Shown piece after piece: positions 8,471 through 16,770 of a stretch of DNA of 64,000 bases (position 1 is its first letter; the number at the start of each line of letters is the position of its first letter). The stretch is from Williamsia sp. DF01-3 (lineage in GTDB: Bacteria > Actinomycetota > Actinomycetes > Mycobacteriales > Mycobacteriaceae), in NCBI RefSeq assembly GCF_023051145.1, contig NZ_JALKFS010000005.1, forward strand, positions 744,001 to 808,000, in the 5' to 3' direction. A program made the translations under genes and the position numbers. The notes beneath the pieces were generated by a model. That model made no database searches, was not told the DNA's origin, and was given only the letters and a program-made list of their open reading frames with translations.

Positions 8471-9532
8471 TCAGCGGGACGCGCGGTCGCGGGCGAAAGC
8501 CAGGAACCGGTCGTTCTCCGCGGCATGGGTGACGGTGATCCGCACGCCTTCGCCAGCAAACGGGCGAATGATCACACCGGCGTCCATCGCCTCCTGGGCG
8601 AAACGCGTGGAGTCGTCGGCGAGGTCGATCCACACGAAGTTCGCCTGACTCGACGGCACGCTGTATCCGGCGGCGCGGAGTTCGCTCGTGACCCGCTCGC
8701 GCTCGGAGACCACCGAATCGGTCCGGGCCAGGAGTTCGTTTTTGGCATGCAGGCTAGCGATTGCCGCTGACTGGGCCAAGGAGTTCACGCTGAAGGGCAC
8801 ATGCACCTTGAGCAACGCGTTGGTGACTGCCGGGTCGGCGATTGCATAACCGACCCGTAGCCCGGCCAGACCGTAGGCCTTGGAGAACGTGCGCAGCACA
8901 ACGAGGTTCTTGTAGCGGCGGTGGAGTTCGATAGCGTCGTAGCGTTGGGCCTCGGTGGGCCTGACGTACTCGTAGTAGGCCTCGTCGAGCGCCACGAGCA
9001 CATCGGACGGGACCCGTTCCATGAAGTCGTGCAGGGCAGCTGAGTCGACGACGGTGCCAGTGGGGTTGTTCGGGTTGCAGATGAACACCAGTCGGGTGCG
9101 GTCGGTGATGGCATCGGCCATCGCAGGCAGATCGTGCACTCGTCTCGCGGTCAATGGCACTTGGACCGGTGTCGCACCGGCAACCCGGGTTGCCAACGGG
9201 TACGTCTCGAACGACCGCCACGCGAAGAGCACCTCGTCTCCAGGCTGCGTGGCGATGGTGATCAGGTTCTGGCAGAGGGTGACCGACCCGCAGCCGGTCT
9301 GGATGTTCTCCGGAGCAACATCGAGGTGCTTGGCCAGCTCGCTGGTCAGCTCCACCGCACCGTTGTCGGGGTAGCGGTTGACGCCGGCCGCGGCCTGGGC
9401 AATCGCGGCGGCAACACCCGGTAGGGGGCCGTCGGTGGTCTCGTTGCTCGCGAGTTTGAGGGCACCGGGCACGTTCTTGCCGGGCACGTAGGCGGGGACG
9501 TCGGCGAGATCGGGGCGGATATGCGGGGTCAC
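8471..9532 (-). CDS. Aminotransferase, HisC-like/aromatic amino acid aminotransferase (Pat type)
   Basis: A fold-type I PLP enzyme of about 353 residues. It shows LASNET, RYPDNGA, the CNPNNPTG motif, LDEAYYEY, the PLP lysine in TFSKAYGLAGLRVGYA, and the C-terminal Arg in GVRITV. Sequences of this form in mycolic-acid actinobacteria act as phenylalanine aminotransferase (Pat) or histidinol-phosphate aminotransferase; the two cannot be separated here. The start is either TTG 9541 or GTG 9532; the latter gives the usual VTPHIRPDLADVPAY opening. Confidence 0.85.
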   Translation of the reverse strand: MTPHIRPDLADVPAYVPGKNVPGALKLASNETTDGPLPGVAAAIAQAAAGVNRYPDNGAVELTSELAKHLDVAPENIQTGCGSVTLCQNLITIATQPGDEVLFAWRSFETYPLATRVAGATPVQVPLTARRVHDLPAMADAITDRTRLVFICNPNNPTGTVVDSAALHDFMERVPSDVLVALDEAYYEYVRPTEAQRYDAIELHRRYKNLVVLRTFSKAYGLAGLRVGYAIADPAVTNALLKVHVPFSVNSLAQSAAIASLHAKNELLARTDSVVSERERVTSELRAAGYSVPSSQANFVWIDLADDSTRFAQEAMDAGVIIRPFAGEGVRITVTHAAENDRFLAFARDRASR

Positions 9533-9671
9533 CCCAACCAATCTAGGGGAGGCCCGGGAATGCTCCCACCAGGGCCTCTTGCTGTCACGGAGGTGGCGCG
9601 ACGAGGCGGTTTGCTCTGGCTGCCGCGGACTGTGTAATCTTTTGCTTCGGCAGTTCGAAAGGACTCCACCA

Positions 9672-9763
9672 GGAGGCGTGCCAGAGCGGCCGAATGGGAC
9701 TCACTGCTAATGAGTTGTTCCGCTAAAACGGAACCGGAGGTTCAAATCCTCTCGCCTCCGCCA
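9672..9763 (+). tRNA. tRNA-Ser (anticodon GCU)
   Basis: The acceptor stem GGAGGCG pairs with CGCCTCC; discriminator G and an encoded CCA follow. The anticodon stem-loop ACTCA-CTGCTAA-TGAGT gives anticodon GCT. A long variable arm (GTTCCGCTAAAACGGAAC) and a T-loop TTCAAAT confirm a class II serine tRNA. Length is 92 nt. Confidence 0.95.
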
Positions 9764-9799
9764 GTGCAACCAGACTGACGTACAACTGAACACAAGCAC

Positions 9800-9872
9800 G
9801 CGCCCGTAGCTCAACGGATAGAGCACTTGACTACGGATCAAGAGGTTAGGGGTTCGAATCCCTTCGGGCGCA
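9800..9872 (+). tRNA. tRNA-Arg (anticodon ACG)
   Basis: Acceptor GCGCCCG pairs with CGGGCGC, the D-arm is GCTC..GAGC, the anticodon arm CTTGA-CTACGGA-TCAAG gives ACG, and the T-arm is AGGGGTTCGAATCCCT. CCA is not encoded. A tyrosine integrase lies right after the 3' end, so this gene is the likely chromosomal attachment site of the element that follows. Confidence 0.95.
9848..9872 (+). other. Putative attL at tRNA-Arg 3' end
   Basis: The T-arm and 3' acceptor half lie next to an integrase gene, the usual position of attL for tRNA-integrating elements. No direct repeat of TTCGAATCCC with the acceptor end is seen elsewhere in the window, so the exact core and the other end are unknown. Confidence 0.4.
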
Positions 9873-9877
9873 CTACA

Positions 9878-9917
9878 CGAAGGCCAGTACCAGCGGTGAC
9901 GCTGTTACTGGCCTTCG
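9878..9917. terminator. Hairpin terminator after tRNA-Arg and integrase
   Basis: CGAAGGCCAGTA and TACTGGCCTTCG form a perfect 12-bp stem with a 16-nt loop. The hairpin overlaps the integrase stop codon and sits 5 bp after tRNA-Arg, so it can end transcription from both sides. Confidence 0.7.
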
Positions 9918-11168
9918 TTGTTCGACGAGATCCGTTCCAAATCCATCACTTTGCCATCACTTTGCTCGAAAGCCAGTCCGTAAGTGGTGAGTGCTGCGCG
10001 AACGTCACGGGCGACACTGGCTCGCTCGATGTAGTGAGCCTCTGTGATAGCTGTACTGCCGTGCCCGAGTTGCTCCTGTGCGGCCTCGATGCCGTATTCG
10101 CGTTTTACCAAGGTCGCGACTGTCCGCCGACACGAGTGCGGTGTCACCCACGAAAGCTCCGGTCCCAGTGCCGCGCGCCACGAGCGGCGGAGGTTCGATG
10201 GGGATAGCCAGTTTCCGGTGCTCGTTACAAAGACGGCTCCGTGCGGGTTCGCGAAGGTGGGCTCGTTCATTCGGCGTTGCAACACTGCGGCAGCGAACTG
10301 CGGTAGCAAGACGGTGACATTGGGCGCTCCGCCTTTGCGGTGCGTCTGGCGATGGAGGGTCTCGCCCCGCTGTCGCGGAGTTACAAGCGTTCCGCATATC
10401 GTCAGCTGAGGGGGTGCGGTGTCTAAGTCCACGTCGTCATACTTGATCGCGAGCACTTCGCCGATTCTCGCCCCGGTCGCTAGCAAGAGGATTAGGGCGT
10501 CACGCAGGTCTGCCGACGGTCTTGGCCCGGGCCGTACGACGACTGAGCCGTCGGCTAATAGAGTCTCGCCGCGGGAGTACCGGTCTATCGCGCGTAGAAC
10601 CTCAGCGAAGACAGCGTCCGAAACCGCTCGCGTTGGTTCACGCTTCGCTGACTTTAGACGGCCGACTTCAAGAGCTGGGCTCCGATTGATTATGTCCAGG
10701 CGGACGGCCTCGCCGAAGATGCCGCGACACAACACTTTTGCGTGGCGTGCGAAGCTTGGAGTCCGACCATGTATTTCGCGCAGCAATCCGTCAATCTTCC
10801 CCACCGTTACCTCAGAGATTGTGAGCTCACCAATCCGCGGCTCGCAAAGTCGCCGCCAAACGTCGAGGTAATGATTGTAGGTCTGCTGCGAAACATTAGG
10901 CGGCTTCTTGAGCTCGAACCAGTGCGCGGCTAGCTCTTTCACCATGGACTTCTGGGTGAGGGCAGCCGCCCCTGTGTCGACATAAACGCGCGACTGCAGT
11001 TTCGACTGAAGAGTCCGCCGCGCAGAGTCGGCAGACGGACCGTTCGCCTCGACGAGTCTGGAGATGTCCATCAAGGTCGCGAAGTCTCGCCCGTGCAATA
11101 TGAACTCGGCCGCGCTTGTAGGTTAAGATTTTCCCCCACTCACCTGGTTTCAGGCGCTCTCTGCCCAC
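9905..11168 (-). pseudogene. int: Tyrosine recombinase (integrase), interrupted by +1 frameshift near 11054
   Basis: Catalytic motifs of a phage/plasmid integrase are present: Arg in LATGARIGEVLAI, HSCRRT, and LGHGSTAITEAHY with the nucleophile Tyr. The main frame (9905-11098) contains the whole core-binding and catalytic domains. The normal N-terminal start lies in another frame: ATG 11168 gives a family-like opening, GEWGKILTYK then ARARLRDLDGHLQ, which should continue into VEANGPSADSARRTL of the main frame. One extra base at about 11054 separates the two. If ATG 11098 is used instead, the protein lacks part of its arm-binding region. It is either an inactive integrase, a sequence error, or a rare recoding site. 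Position beside tRNA-Arg marks the element end. Confidence 0.75.
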
Positions 11169-11204
11169 GCGTCTACCCCCCAGTCGTTGTTCTCGAAACG
11201 AGCC

Positions 11205-11834
11205 CTATACCCCGGAATCGCCGTCGCCAGCTGGCATCCCAGCCGCTACCATCTCTTCGAACGCCCTTTCTGCTTGCTCCTTCGACGTCAGATAGACGTA
11301 TTGGAGCGTCTCGACCTCGTCAGTACCAGCGCCTCGTGAGACCGCACGACGTAGTTGAGACTGCGCTGCGCGCATCGCGCGCAACGCGAGCAACCATTCA
11401 CGAGTGGGCGAGACCCGATCGCGTTGAGATGCGAACACTTCTCGGACTTCAATCTGAACTGACCGCTCTGAGTCTGTCGATTCCTGCAAAGGACTGAACA
11501 ACGCACTGACACCAGAGAACCATTGAAGCGCCTCATGGGATTCGACGAACCGTCCAGGCAGCACCTCGACGTCGCCTTTCGGCAAGTCCGGGTAGACCAG
11601 TTGGACGGGAGCGACCTGCAGTGCTTGTGCGAGGACAAGCAACTCGGCAACGTCAAGACTTTTCTTTCTCCCGATTTCGAGATCGGCGATCACTGAGCGT
11701 GAAATGGGATGTCCTAGCGCCGCTGTCCGATCGGCCAACCCCGCTGCACTCATCTTGGCGTGGTCTTTCCCTCGGAGCCGCCGAACCTCACGGCCGACCC
11801 GCTCCACAATCTCCTCCGACCACTGCTGCGTCAC
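11205..11834 (-). CDS. XRE-family helix-turn-helix regulator
   Basis: A 209-residue protein with an N-terminal HTH (residues 10-75: VGREVRRLRGK..MSAAGLADRTAALGHPISRSVIADLEIGRK). The C-terminal part is helical and has no recognised domain. It lies next to the integrase and opposite the excisionase, the usual position of the element's repressor. It probably controls excision genes; the operator is not identified. Confidence 0.8.
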   Translation of the reverse strand: MTQQWSEEIVERVGREVRRLRGKDHAKMSAAGLADRTAALGHPISRSVIADLEIGRKKSLDVAELLVLAQALQVAPVQLVYPDLPKGDVEVLPGRFVESHEALQWFSGVSALFSPLQESTDSERSVQIEVREVFASQRDRVSPTREWLLALRAMRAAQSQLRRAVSRGAGTDEVETLQYVYLTSKEQAERAFEEMVAAGMPAGDGDSGV

Positions 11835-11967
11835 AAGAACGCAGTCTACCCGGATCTAAGCCCATATTGCGTTACTACAACGCCGAAGCTAGTCTGTGGT
11901 GCAGACCCGTGGACAACCCTGGATATCCATGTAAGTTGCGTTCCACGGCCGCAGAAATGGAGGCAAT

Positions 11968-12168
11968 GTGACACGCAGGTTGTACACAGTTAAAGAAGCC
12001 GCGTTGATGACGGGGCTGAGCCGAGCCAGCATCTACAACAGGTTGAGCGCTGGCGACATCCGATCCGTCAAGGTTGGAAGCCGCCGATTGTTCCCTGATA
12101 CAGCGATTGATGAGTTCATCGAGCGCTTAGAGGAACAAGCTGCTCGAGGTGGCAGCGGCGTCGCCTGA
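11968..12168 (+). CDS. xis: Excisionase-like MerR/HTH_17 DNA-binding protein
   Basis: A 66-residue protein starting with GTG after GGAGG (11959-11963). The sequence YTVKEAALMTGLSRASIYNRLSAGDIRSVKVG followed by RLFPDTAIDEFI is the classic winged-helix excisionase pattern. Such proteins bend DNA at att sites to direct the integrase towards excision. Divergent from the XRE regulator. Confidence 0.8.
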   Translation: MTRRLYTVKEAALMTGLSRASIYNRLSAGDIRSVKVGSRRLFPDTAIDEFIERLEEQAARGGSGVA

Positions 12169-12694
12169 CCTACAAATCCAACGTGAACGCCCCCGGCTGG
12201 AATGACTCGGTGTTACGAGCACCGGTCGTCGGGGGCGTTGAAACCTGCCAACCATGTGAACGGAGGTCTCTCCTCAAACGATAACGCGCCCTTTCGCGTA
12301 GAGCAACACATTTCCAGTTCTGACCGGGATGTGTCGAATTCCTCTGTGCTGCGCCCAGATTGCCGTCGTTTCTTCGCAAGGCCCGACGATAACCAGCCTG
12401 CCGCCGTTGCCTGTGCACCCTTTGTAATTCCTCGGTGACCGGCCCCGAGGCGCCACTGCTCTGACTGATCATCGGAGATGTGGTGATACCGATAGCCACG
12501 CGCCAAGTGAGGCGCGGGGCTAGAGGGCGTGGAGCGGACAACGTGGGTGCGGAAAATTGGGGTTGCCATGGGGGGTCCGGATCAGACCGCACGAAGTTCG
12601 ATGTATTAGCCGGCAATCGGTACGCCCCGGTTACAACAGTCGCAAGTATCAGTCCGAAGTAGCCGCTTAGCGGCGAAGCACACGGAGGTTGGAA
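12169..12694. other. Non-coding 526-bp region between xis and parA
   Basis: No frame here looks like a real protein. It contains a long perfect inverted repeat just after xis and a short GCCGC-TTA-GCGGC palindrome (12662-12674) just before the parA ribosome-binding site. In plasmid-like elements this is where an origin, centromere or promoter would sit, but no iteron array is visible. Confidence 0.5.
12186..12239. repeat. Perfect 10-bp inverted repeat, 34-nt loop
   Basis: AACGCCCCCG at 12186-12195 and CGGGGGCGTT at 12230-12239 are exact reverse complements. The hairpin starts 17 bp after the xis stop and could be its terminator, or a protein- or RNA-level control structure. Confidence 0.5.
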
Positions 12695-13390
12695 ATGTCG
12701 GTCCATGTAGTGATGAATCAAAAAGGCGGAGTGGGAAAATCAACTCTCGCAATGAATCTGGCGGCCGTGAAAGCGGACGTAATGACGACCCCAGGGACGA
12801 ACGATGGCGTCTCGCCCGTCTTGGCAGTATCGATCGACCCCCAAGGGTCGGCAGTTTGGTGGGCGGAGCGCGTCAGCGAGCTCCCCTTCCGCATCGCCCA
12901 GGCGCATGACAATGCAGATATCCTCCGCGGCCTAAGTGACCTGCCCGGGGTCGAGCATGTTGTCGTGGACACCCCGGGTTGGATCGGTGATACCCCAGGA
13001 AGCACCGAGAATGGCGCCTCGGGGGCTGCGCTTGACGCGGTGCTGTCCTCTGCTGACCTGGTTATCGTGCCGATCATTCCTGAGCCGCTGGCCTTTGATC
13101 CCACGGCCAGGACAATTCTGAAAGTCCTTCAGCCAAGGGGTATCCCGTTCATCGTCGTCATCAATGACTGGGATCCGCGTGACAGTAGGATCGATCTCGA
13201 GCAGACCCAAGCGTTCGTCAAATCTCAAGGTTGGCCGTTGGCGAACACGGTGGTGCGTCACTATAAAGTGCACTCTCGGGCCGCAGCAGAAGGCAAGGTC
13301 GTTACCGAGTACGCGGCGAATCGCGTAGGCCTCCAGGCTCGCGAAGACTTTCAGCGCCTCTGCTTGGAGCTCGAAGTAGGAACTCGGTGA
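12695..13390 (+). CDS. parA: ParA-family partition ATPase
   Basis: A 231-residue Walker-type partition ATPase. VVMNQKGGVGKSTLAMNLA is the deviant Walker A, SIDPQGSAVWW the Walker A-prime region and VVVDTPGWIGD the Walker B. It lacks an N-terminal HTH, so it is a small plasmid-type ParA. ATG 12695 follows CGGAGG with normal spacing; a TTG two codons earlier is possible. The stop overlaps the parB start. Partition genes on an integrated element suggest it can, or once could, exist as a plasmid. Confidence 0.88.
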   Translation: MSVHVVMNQKGGVGKSTLAMNLAAVKADVMTTPGTNDGVSPVLAVSIDPQGSAVWWAERVSELPFRIAQAHDNADILRGLSDLPGVEHVVVDTPGWIGDTPGSTENGASGAALDAVLSSADLVIVPIIPEPLAFDPTARTILKVLQPRGIPFIVVINDWDPRDSRIDLEQTQAFVKSQGWPLANTVVRHYKVHSRAAAEGKVVTEYAANRVGLQAREDFQRLCLELEVGTR

Positions 13391-14255
13391 TGGCACGCAA
13401 GGGAGGGCGAGTCGACCTCGCAAGCCTGGCCACGTCAGTTGGGGATAGATCCCCTGTTGATGTCACTGTTGCCCCGTCCGATGGACATTTTCGCGCGAAT
13501 GTCCCACTGACGCAGCTGGTAGCGAACCCGCGAAATCCTAGGGCGGCCATTCGTAATCTCGATGACCTGGAGTCGATCAAGTTTCGTCAGCTCCAGCCTG
13601 GAACTGTTGTCAGCCGGTCAGCCTGGCTCGCATTGTGGCCCGAGGATGAGCAGCACCTTGACCAAGCGCAGTGGGTGGTGGTCAACGGGTGTCGCCGGCT
13701 GGCTGCCGCGCGCAAGTTTGGCCGGGACGGCTTAGATGTGGTGATTCGCGACAGCCTTGCAGCAGATCGGGAAACGGTCCTGTGGGCGGCGGTCGTGGAG
13801 AACATCGACCGAGAAGACTTCGATGTACTCGAAGAGGCACATGCAGTCGAACTGATGGTCGCCGAGCTCGGGGGAGCAGGTATCGCTGCCAAGCGGCTCG
13901 GAAGGAGTGAAGGCTGGGTCTCGCAACGCCGTGCTCTACTCAAGCTCGCGCCCGAACTGCAAGAGTCGTTGCGGGCGGCGAACTCGCTTTGCGAGATGCC
14001 CGATCGCTGGCCACGGTGCCACAAGCAGACCAAGTCGCAGCCTGGCAAGCTGCCCAGGAGCGTGAGGAGCAACCGAAAGACGATAAGGCGGGCAAGCCCA
14101 CTCCAGCGCCTGCCGACCCGCCGTCCCCGAAAGCTGCTGTTCGTGCGCTTCGGCGTTTACGCACAGATCCCGCGACGCTGGCGACAGCAGTTCGTGATGT
14201 GTTCTCACCCGAGCAGATTGAAGAGTTGGTGTCCGCTCTGTCACGTGACGAATGA
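13390..14255 (+). pseudogene. parB: ParB-like partition protein, frameshifted near 13977
   Basis: ATG 13390 overlaps the parA stop. The first 195 residues read as a plasmid-type ParB: LTQLVANPRNPR, VVNGCRRLAAARKFG, VVIRDSLAADRETVLW, ENIDREDFDVLEEAHAVE and an HTH with AAKRLGRSEGWVSQRRALLKLAPELQ. At about 13977 the family sequence moves into the next frame (GELALRDARSLATVPQADQVAAWQ), which then runs to 14255 and ends PEQIEELVSAL. Losing one G from a GGG explains the shift. The uncorrected frame continues to 14259 with unrelated Arg-rich sequence. It is either broken or a base-calling error. Confidence 0.8.
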
Positions 14256-14411
14256 GTAGGTGATGAAGCCTGGTGCGTCTTTACCGCGGTAAAGACGCAC
14301 CAGCTTCGGGATGTATTGCACTAGCTCAACTGGCGTGTCCCCGGTAGATGAGTCCACGAGGTTTTAGAGTCTTTGTTGCCCCGACCTGGGGTTGGAAGGA
14401 CGATGAACATC

Positions 14412-14693
14412 ATGGCTGGACGGAAACGGCACTCCGCGGAGCAGATCGTGCGCAAGTTGCGCCAGGGCGACGAGCTGGAGGCGGCCGGAAAGACCTCTGA
14501 GGAGATCGCTGCCGAACTCGAGGTGTCGGTGGCAACGCTGTTCAACTGGCGCCGCCAGTACGGCGGTATGGACACCGACGCGGCCAAGGAGCTCAAAGAG
14601 CTCCGCGAGCAGAACAGCCGACTCAAACGTCTGCTCGCCGACGCCGAGCTCGAGAAGGACGCGCTGCGTGAGGTGGCCAAGGGAAAATTCTGA
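14412..14693 (+). CDS. IS3-family transposase OrfA, copy 1
   Basis: A 93-residue HTH protein: RKRHSAEQIVRKLRQGDELEAAGKTSEEIAAELEVSVATLFNWRRQYGG, then a leucine-zipper-like tail. It binds the IS ends. ATG 14412 follows GGAAGGA with 10-nt spacing. The frame ends just after the slippery heptamer G GGA AAA (14681-14687), which is correctly phased for -1 slippage into OrfB, giving the OrfAB transposase. Confidence 0.88.
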   Translation: MAGRKRHSAEQIVRKLRQGDELEAAGKTSEEIAAELEVSVATLFNWRRQYGGMDTDAAKELKELREQNSRLKRLLADAELEKDALREVAKGKF

Positions 14694-14722
14694 GCCCAGC
14701 TGCCAAACGCCGCGCCGTCGAC

Positions 14723-15556
14723 ATGCTCGTGGAAACACTGGGCGTGTCGAAGCGGTTGGCGTGCAAAGCTGTTGGGCTTGCCCGCTCTACCTACAGTCGT
14801 ACCCCGATCGCGCAAACCACAGCCGACCCGGACGCCGAACTGCGTGGCTGGTTGCGCACATACGCCACCAAACACCCGCTGCACGGGTTCCGGCGGGCCT
14901 GGGCGGCGTTGCGCTTCGACGAGCACCGTGAGGTGAACAAGAAGAAAGTGCACCGCCTCTGGAAGGAAGAAGGCCTGCAGGTCCGCATCCACCATCCCCG
15001 CAAACGGGCCGGCCAATCCTCGGTTCCATTCGTGGACGCAGATGCACCGAAGGTGGTGTGGGCACTGGACTTTCAGTTCGATTCCACCATCGACGGCAAA
15101 GCGGTCAAGATCGCGTCGATGATCGACGAACACACCCGACTGTCGGTCCTGAACATCGTCGAGCGATCGATCACGAGCGACCGGTTGGTCGTCGAGCTGG
15201 GCAAAGCGTTCGCGCTGTGGGGTGGGCCGCCGCAAGTGCTGCGAATGGACAACGGACCGGAGTTCATTTCCCATGCGCTGCAACAGTTCTGCGACAAGAA
15301 GGTAGGTATCTCTTACATCCCTCCGGGCACGCCGTGGAACAACGGGCACATCGAATCGTTCAACAATCGCCTACGGAAGGAATGCCTGAACCGCAACCAC
15401 TGGACCAACCTGCTCGAGGCACGCGTGGTCATCGAAGACTTCAAAGACGACCATAACCACCGACACCGGCACTCATCGCTCGGCTACCGAACACCGGCCG
15501 AGTATGCTGCCCAATGCACCCACCGGCATCATCCCGTGGAATGCGAGATCGACTAA
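14723..15556 (+). CDS. IS3-family transposase OrfB (DDE integrase domain), copy 1
   Basis: A 277-residue rve-type catalytic domain: ALDFQFDSTIDGK (first Asp), LRMDNGPEFIS (second Asp) and NNGHIESFNNRLRKECLN (Glu), followed by HRHRHSSLGYRTPAEYA. The frame is open upstream to the OrfA slippery site, so the natural product is an OrfAB fusion made by -1 frameshifting; independent initiation at ATG 14723 is possible. The gene is intact and identical to copy 2. Confidence 0.9.
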   Translation: MLVETLGVSKRLACKAVGLARSTYSRTPIAQTTADPDAELRGWLRTYATKHPLHGFRRAWAALRFDEHREVNKKKVHRLWKEEGLQVRIHHPRKRAGQSSVPFVDADAPKVVWALDFQFDSTIDGKAVKIASMIDEHTRLSVLNIVERSITSDRLVVELGKAFALWGGPPQVLRMDNGPEFISHALQQFCDKKVGISYIPPGTPWNNGHIESFNNRLRKECLNRNHWTNLLEARVVIEDFKDDHNHRHRHSSLGYRTPAEYAAQCTHRHHPVECEID

Positions 15557-15604
15557 TTACCCGTGGCTCTACAACCACGTGGCCCGACTATCGGGGACCT
15601 GCCA

Positions 15605-16429
15605 GACGACCCAATTCTCGTTCACTCGGCGGAGCACGTGCGTGATCCCGCGCCCGAGGCGGTTCCCTTTGCGCTTCTTGCGCCGCTCAGGGGGTGTCGT
15701 TGAGGAGCACGTTCAGCTCACGAAGTGCCTCGGAAATGTTCGGGTCCTCGAAACGGTCGAGGTCCTCGAAGATGACGATGTCCTTCGGCTCTTGCGAGAA
15801 GTAGTGCACGATCTCATCGATGTACTTATCGAAGAACGTTTGCGGCTTCTCTGAGAGCGTGAGCGCGGCGCCACCGGCTGACACGTCCTCCACGTCGTAG
15901 CGACCATGAGTCAACAGCCGGACCACGGCCCCCAGTAACGTCACCAGCCCAACAGCAACGACCCAGGCAGCCACCCGTAGCCACGTATCATCGTGCGCCG
16001 TGGGCACTCCAATGGTGGCAGCAGGCCGAACACATACGCCAGGCCCACCAGCGTTAGTACGACTGCCGCGGACTGTATGAACGCCCGGCGCCGGCTCAGG
16101 ACCGCGATCTTGTTGAACCGTGAGTTCTTCCCGACCTTCTCCGAGGCGCCATAGAGCAACTGCTTAACGGTCTCTTTCTGGCGAACCTGTTTAGTGCCAA
16201 CCGAGAGTAGGTTGCCGTCATGGCGCGCCAGAGTGACCTGATCTCCTATTTCTTCGACGATGGTCTCGGAGGTGGTGGTGGTGACCCGGCCATACCGGGG
16301 CTCGCGACGATTGGCGACCGGGGCGATACCAATCATCGGGCCACGCACGACGAACGGTTCGACATGCTCTATGAGGTGGAGTGAGGTACCTCTGGGGGTT
16401 CCCAATGAGGCGAATGCCGTCCGCCACAC
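15605..16429 (-). pseudogene. YobI-family P-loop NTPase remnant, cut by IS copy 1
   Basis: On the minus strand a membrane segment (AAVVLTLVGLAYVFGLLPPLE) continues after a frameshift near 16004 into VPTAHDDTWLRVAAWVVAVGLV and then FFDKYIDEIVHYF, DIVIFEDLDRFEDPNISEALRELN. This Walker-B-like segment is typical of large YobI-type NTPases, which are linked to phage defence and membrane roles. A second one-base loss near 15689 (C run) hides the continuation ERRKKRKGNRLGRG.., and the frame then runs straight into the IS. The N-terminal P-loop domain and most of the C-terminus are missing. Confidence 0.6.
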
Positions 16430-16770
16430 CGCTGATCATGGACTTCATCGGGTGTCGATTCGATGTGCACTGTTGTTCTTGAACATTCACATCGCGCCTT
16501 CTAAATACGGTATTCACCTCGACAGAGTCCCGTCGGCGCGAATGTTCGACTGACGCCCAGATCATCGAGAGTCGGATGTCTTGCGCACACTCGTTGTGCG
16601 GGGCCACGACTGCAACTCGCATTCACTCATCTGTCCTCCTAAAGTGTTGGTCTCTTCCCCCCGCGGGGGATGCCTGCCTGCGATCGCGGACATACTGTGA
16701 GCCCTGTCACCCGAACCCTTCGAGGTGGACAGCACAGCCGGTTCTTTCAACGAGGTAGCAAGGAGACGTC
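16430..16770. other. Intergenic, 341 bp
   Basis: No gene can be supported. The stretch is lower in GC than its surroundings and has no family-like frame. The end contains AAGGAGACGTC just before the next start codon, a strong ribosome-binding site. Possible remnants of the YobI-like gene's 5' part are not recognisable. Confidence 0.5.

Larger units (their letters stand above)
14331..15604 (+). mobile_element. IS3-family insertion sequence, copy 1
   Basis: The 1274-bp unit is repeated at 19758-21031, and all translated frames of the two copies are identical. The ends are imperfect inverted repeats: TGGCGTGTCCCCGGTAG on the left, TGGCAGGTCCCCGATAG reading inward from the right. It encodes OrfA and OrfB joined by a -1 frameshift signal. 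The flanks (CAAC left, GACG right) show no target duplication, and the truncated YobI-like gene on the right does not resume on the left, so DNA next to this copy was probably deleted or rearranged. Confidence 0.92.

Noticed and set aside
14327-15608. Target-site duplication around IS copy 1
   Set aside because: CAAC on the left and GACG on the right differ, unlike CTAA/CTAA at copy 2.
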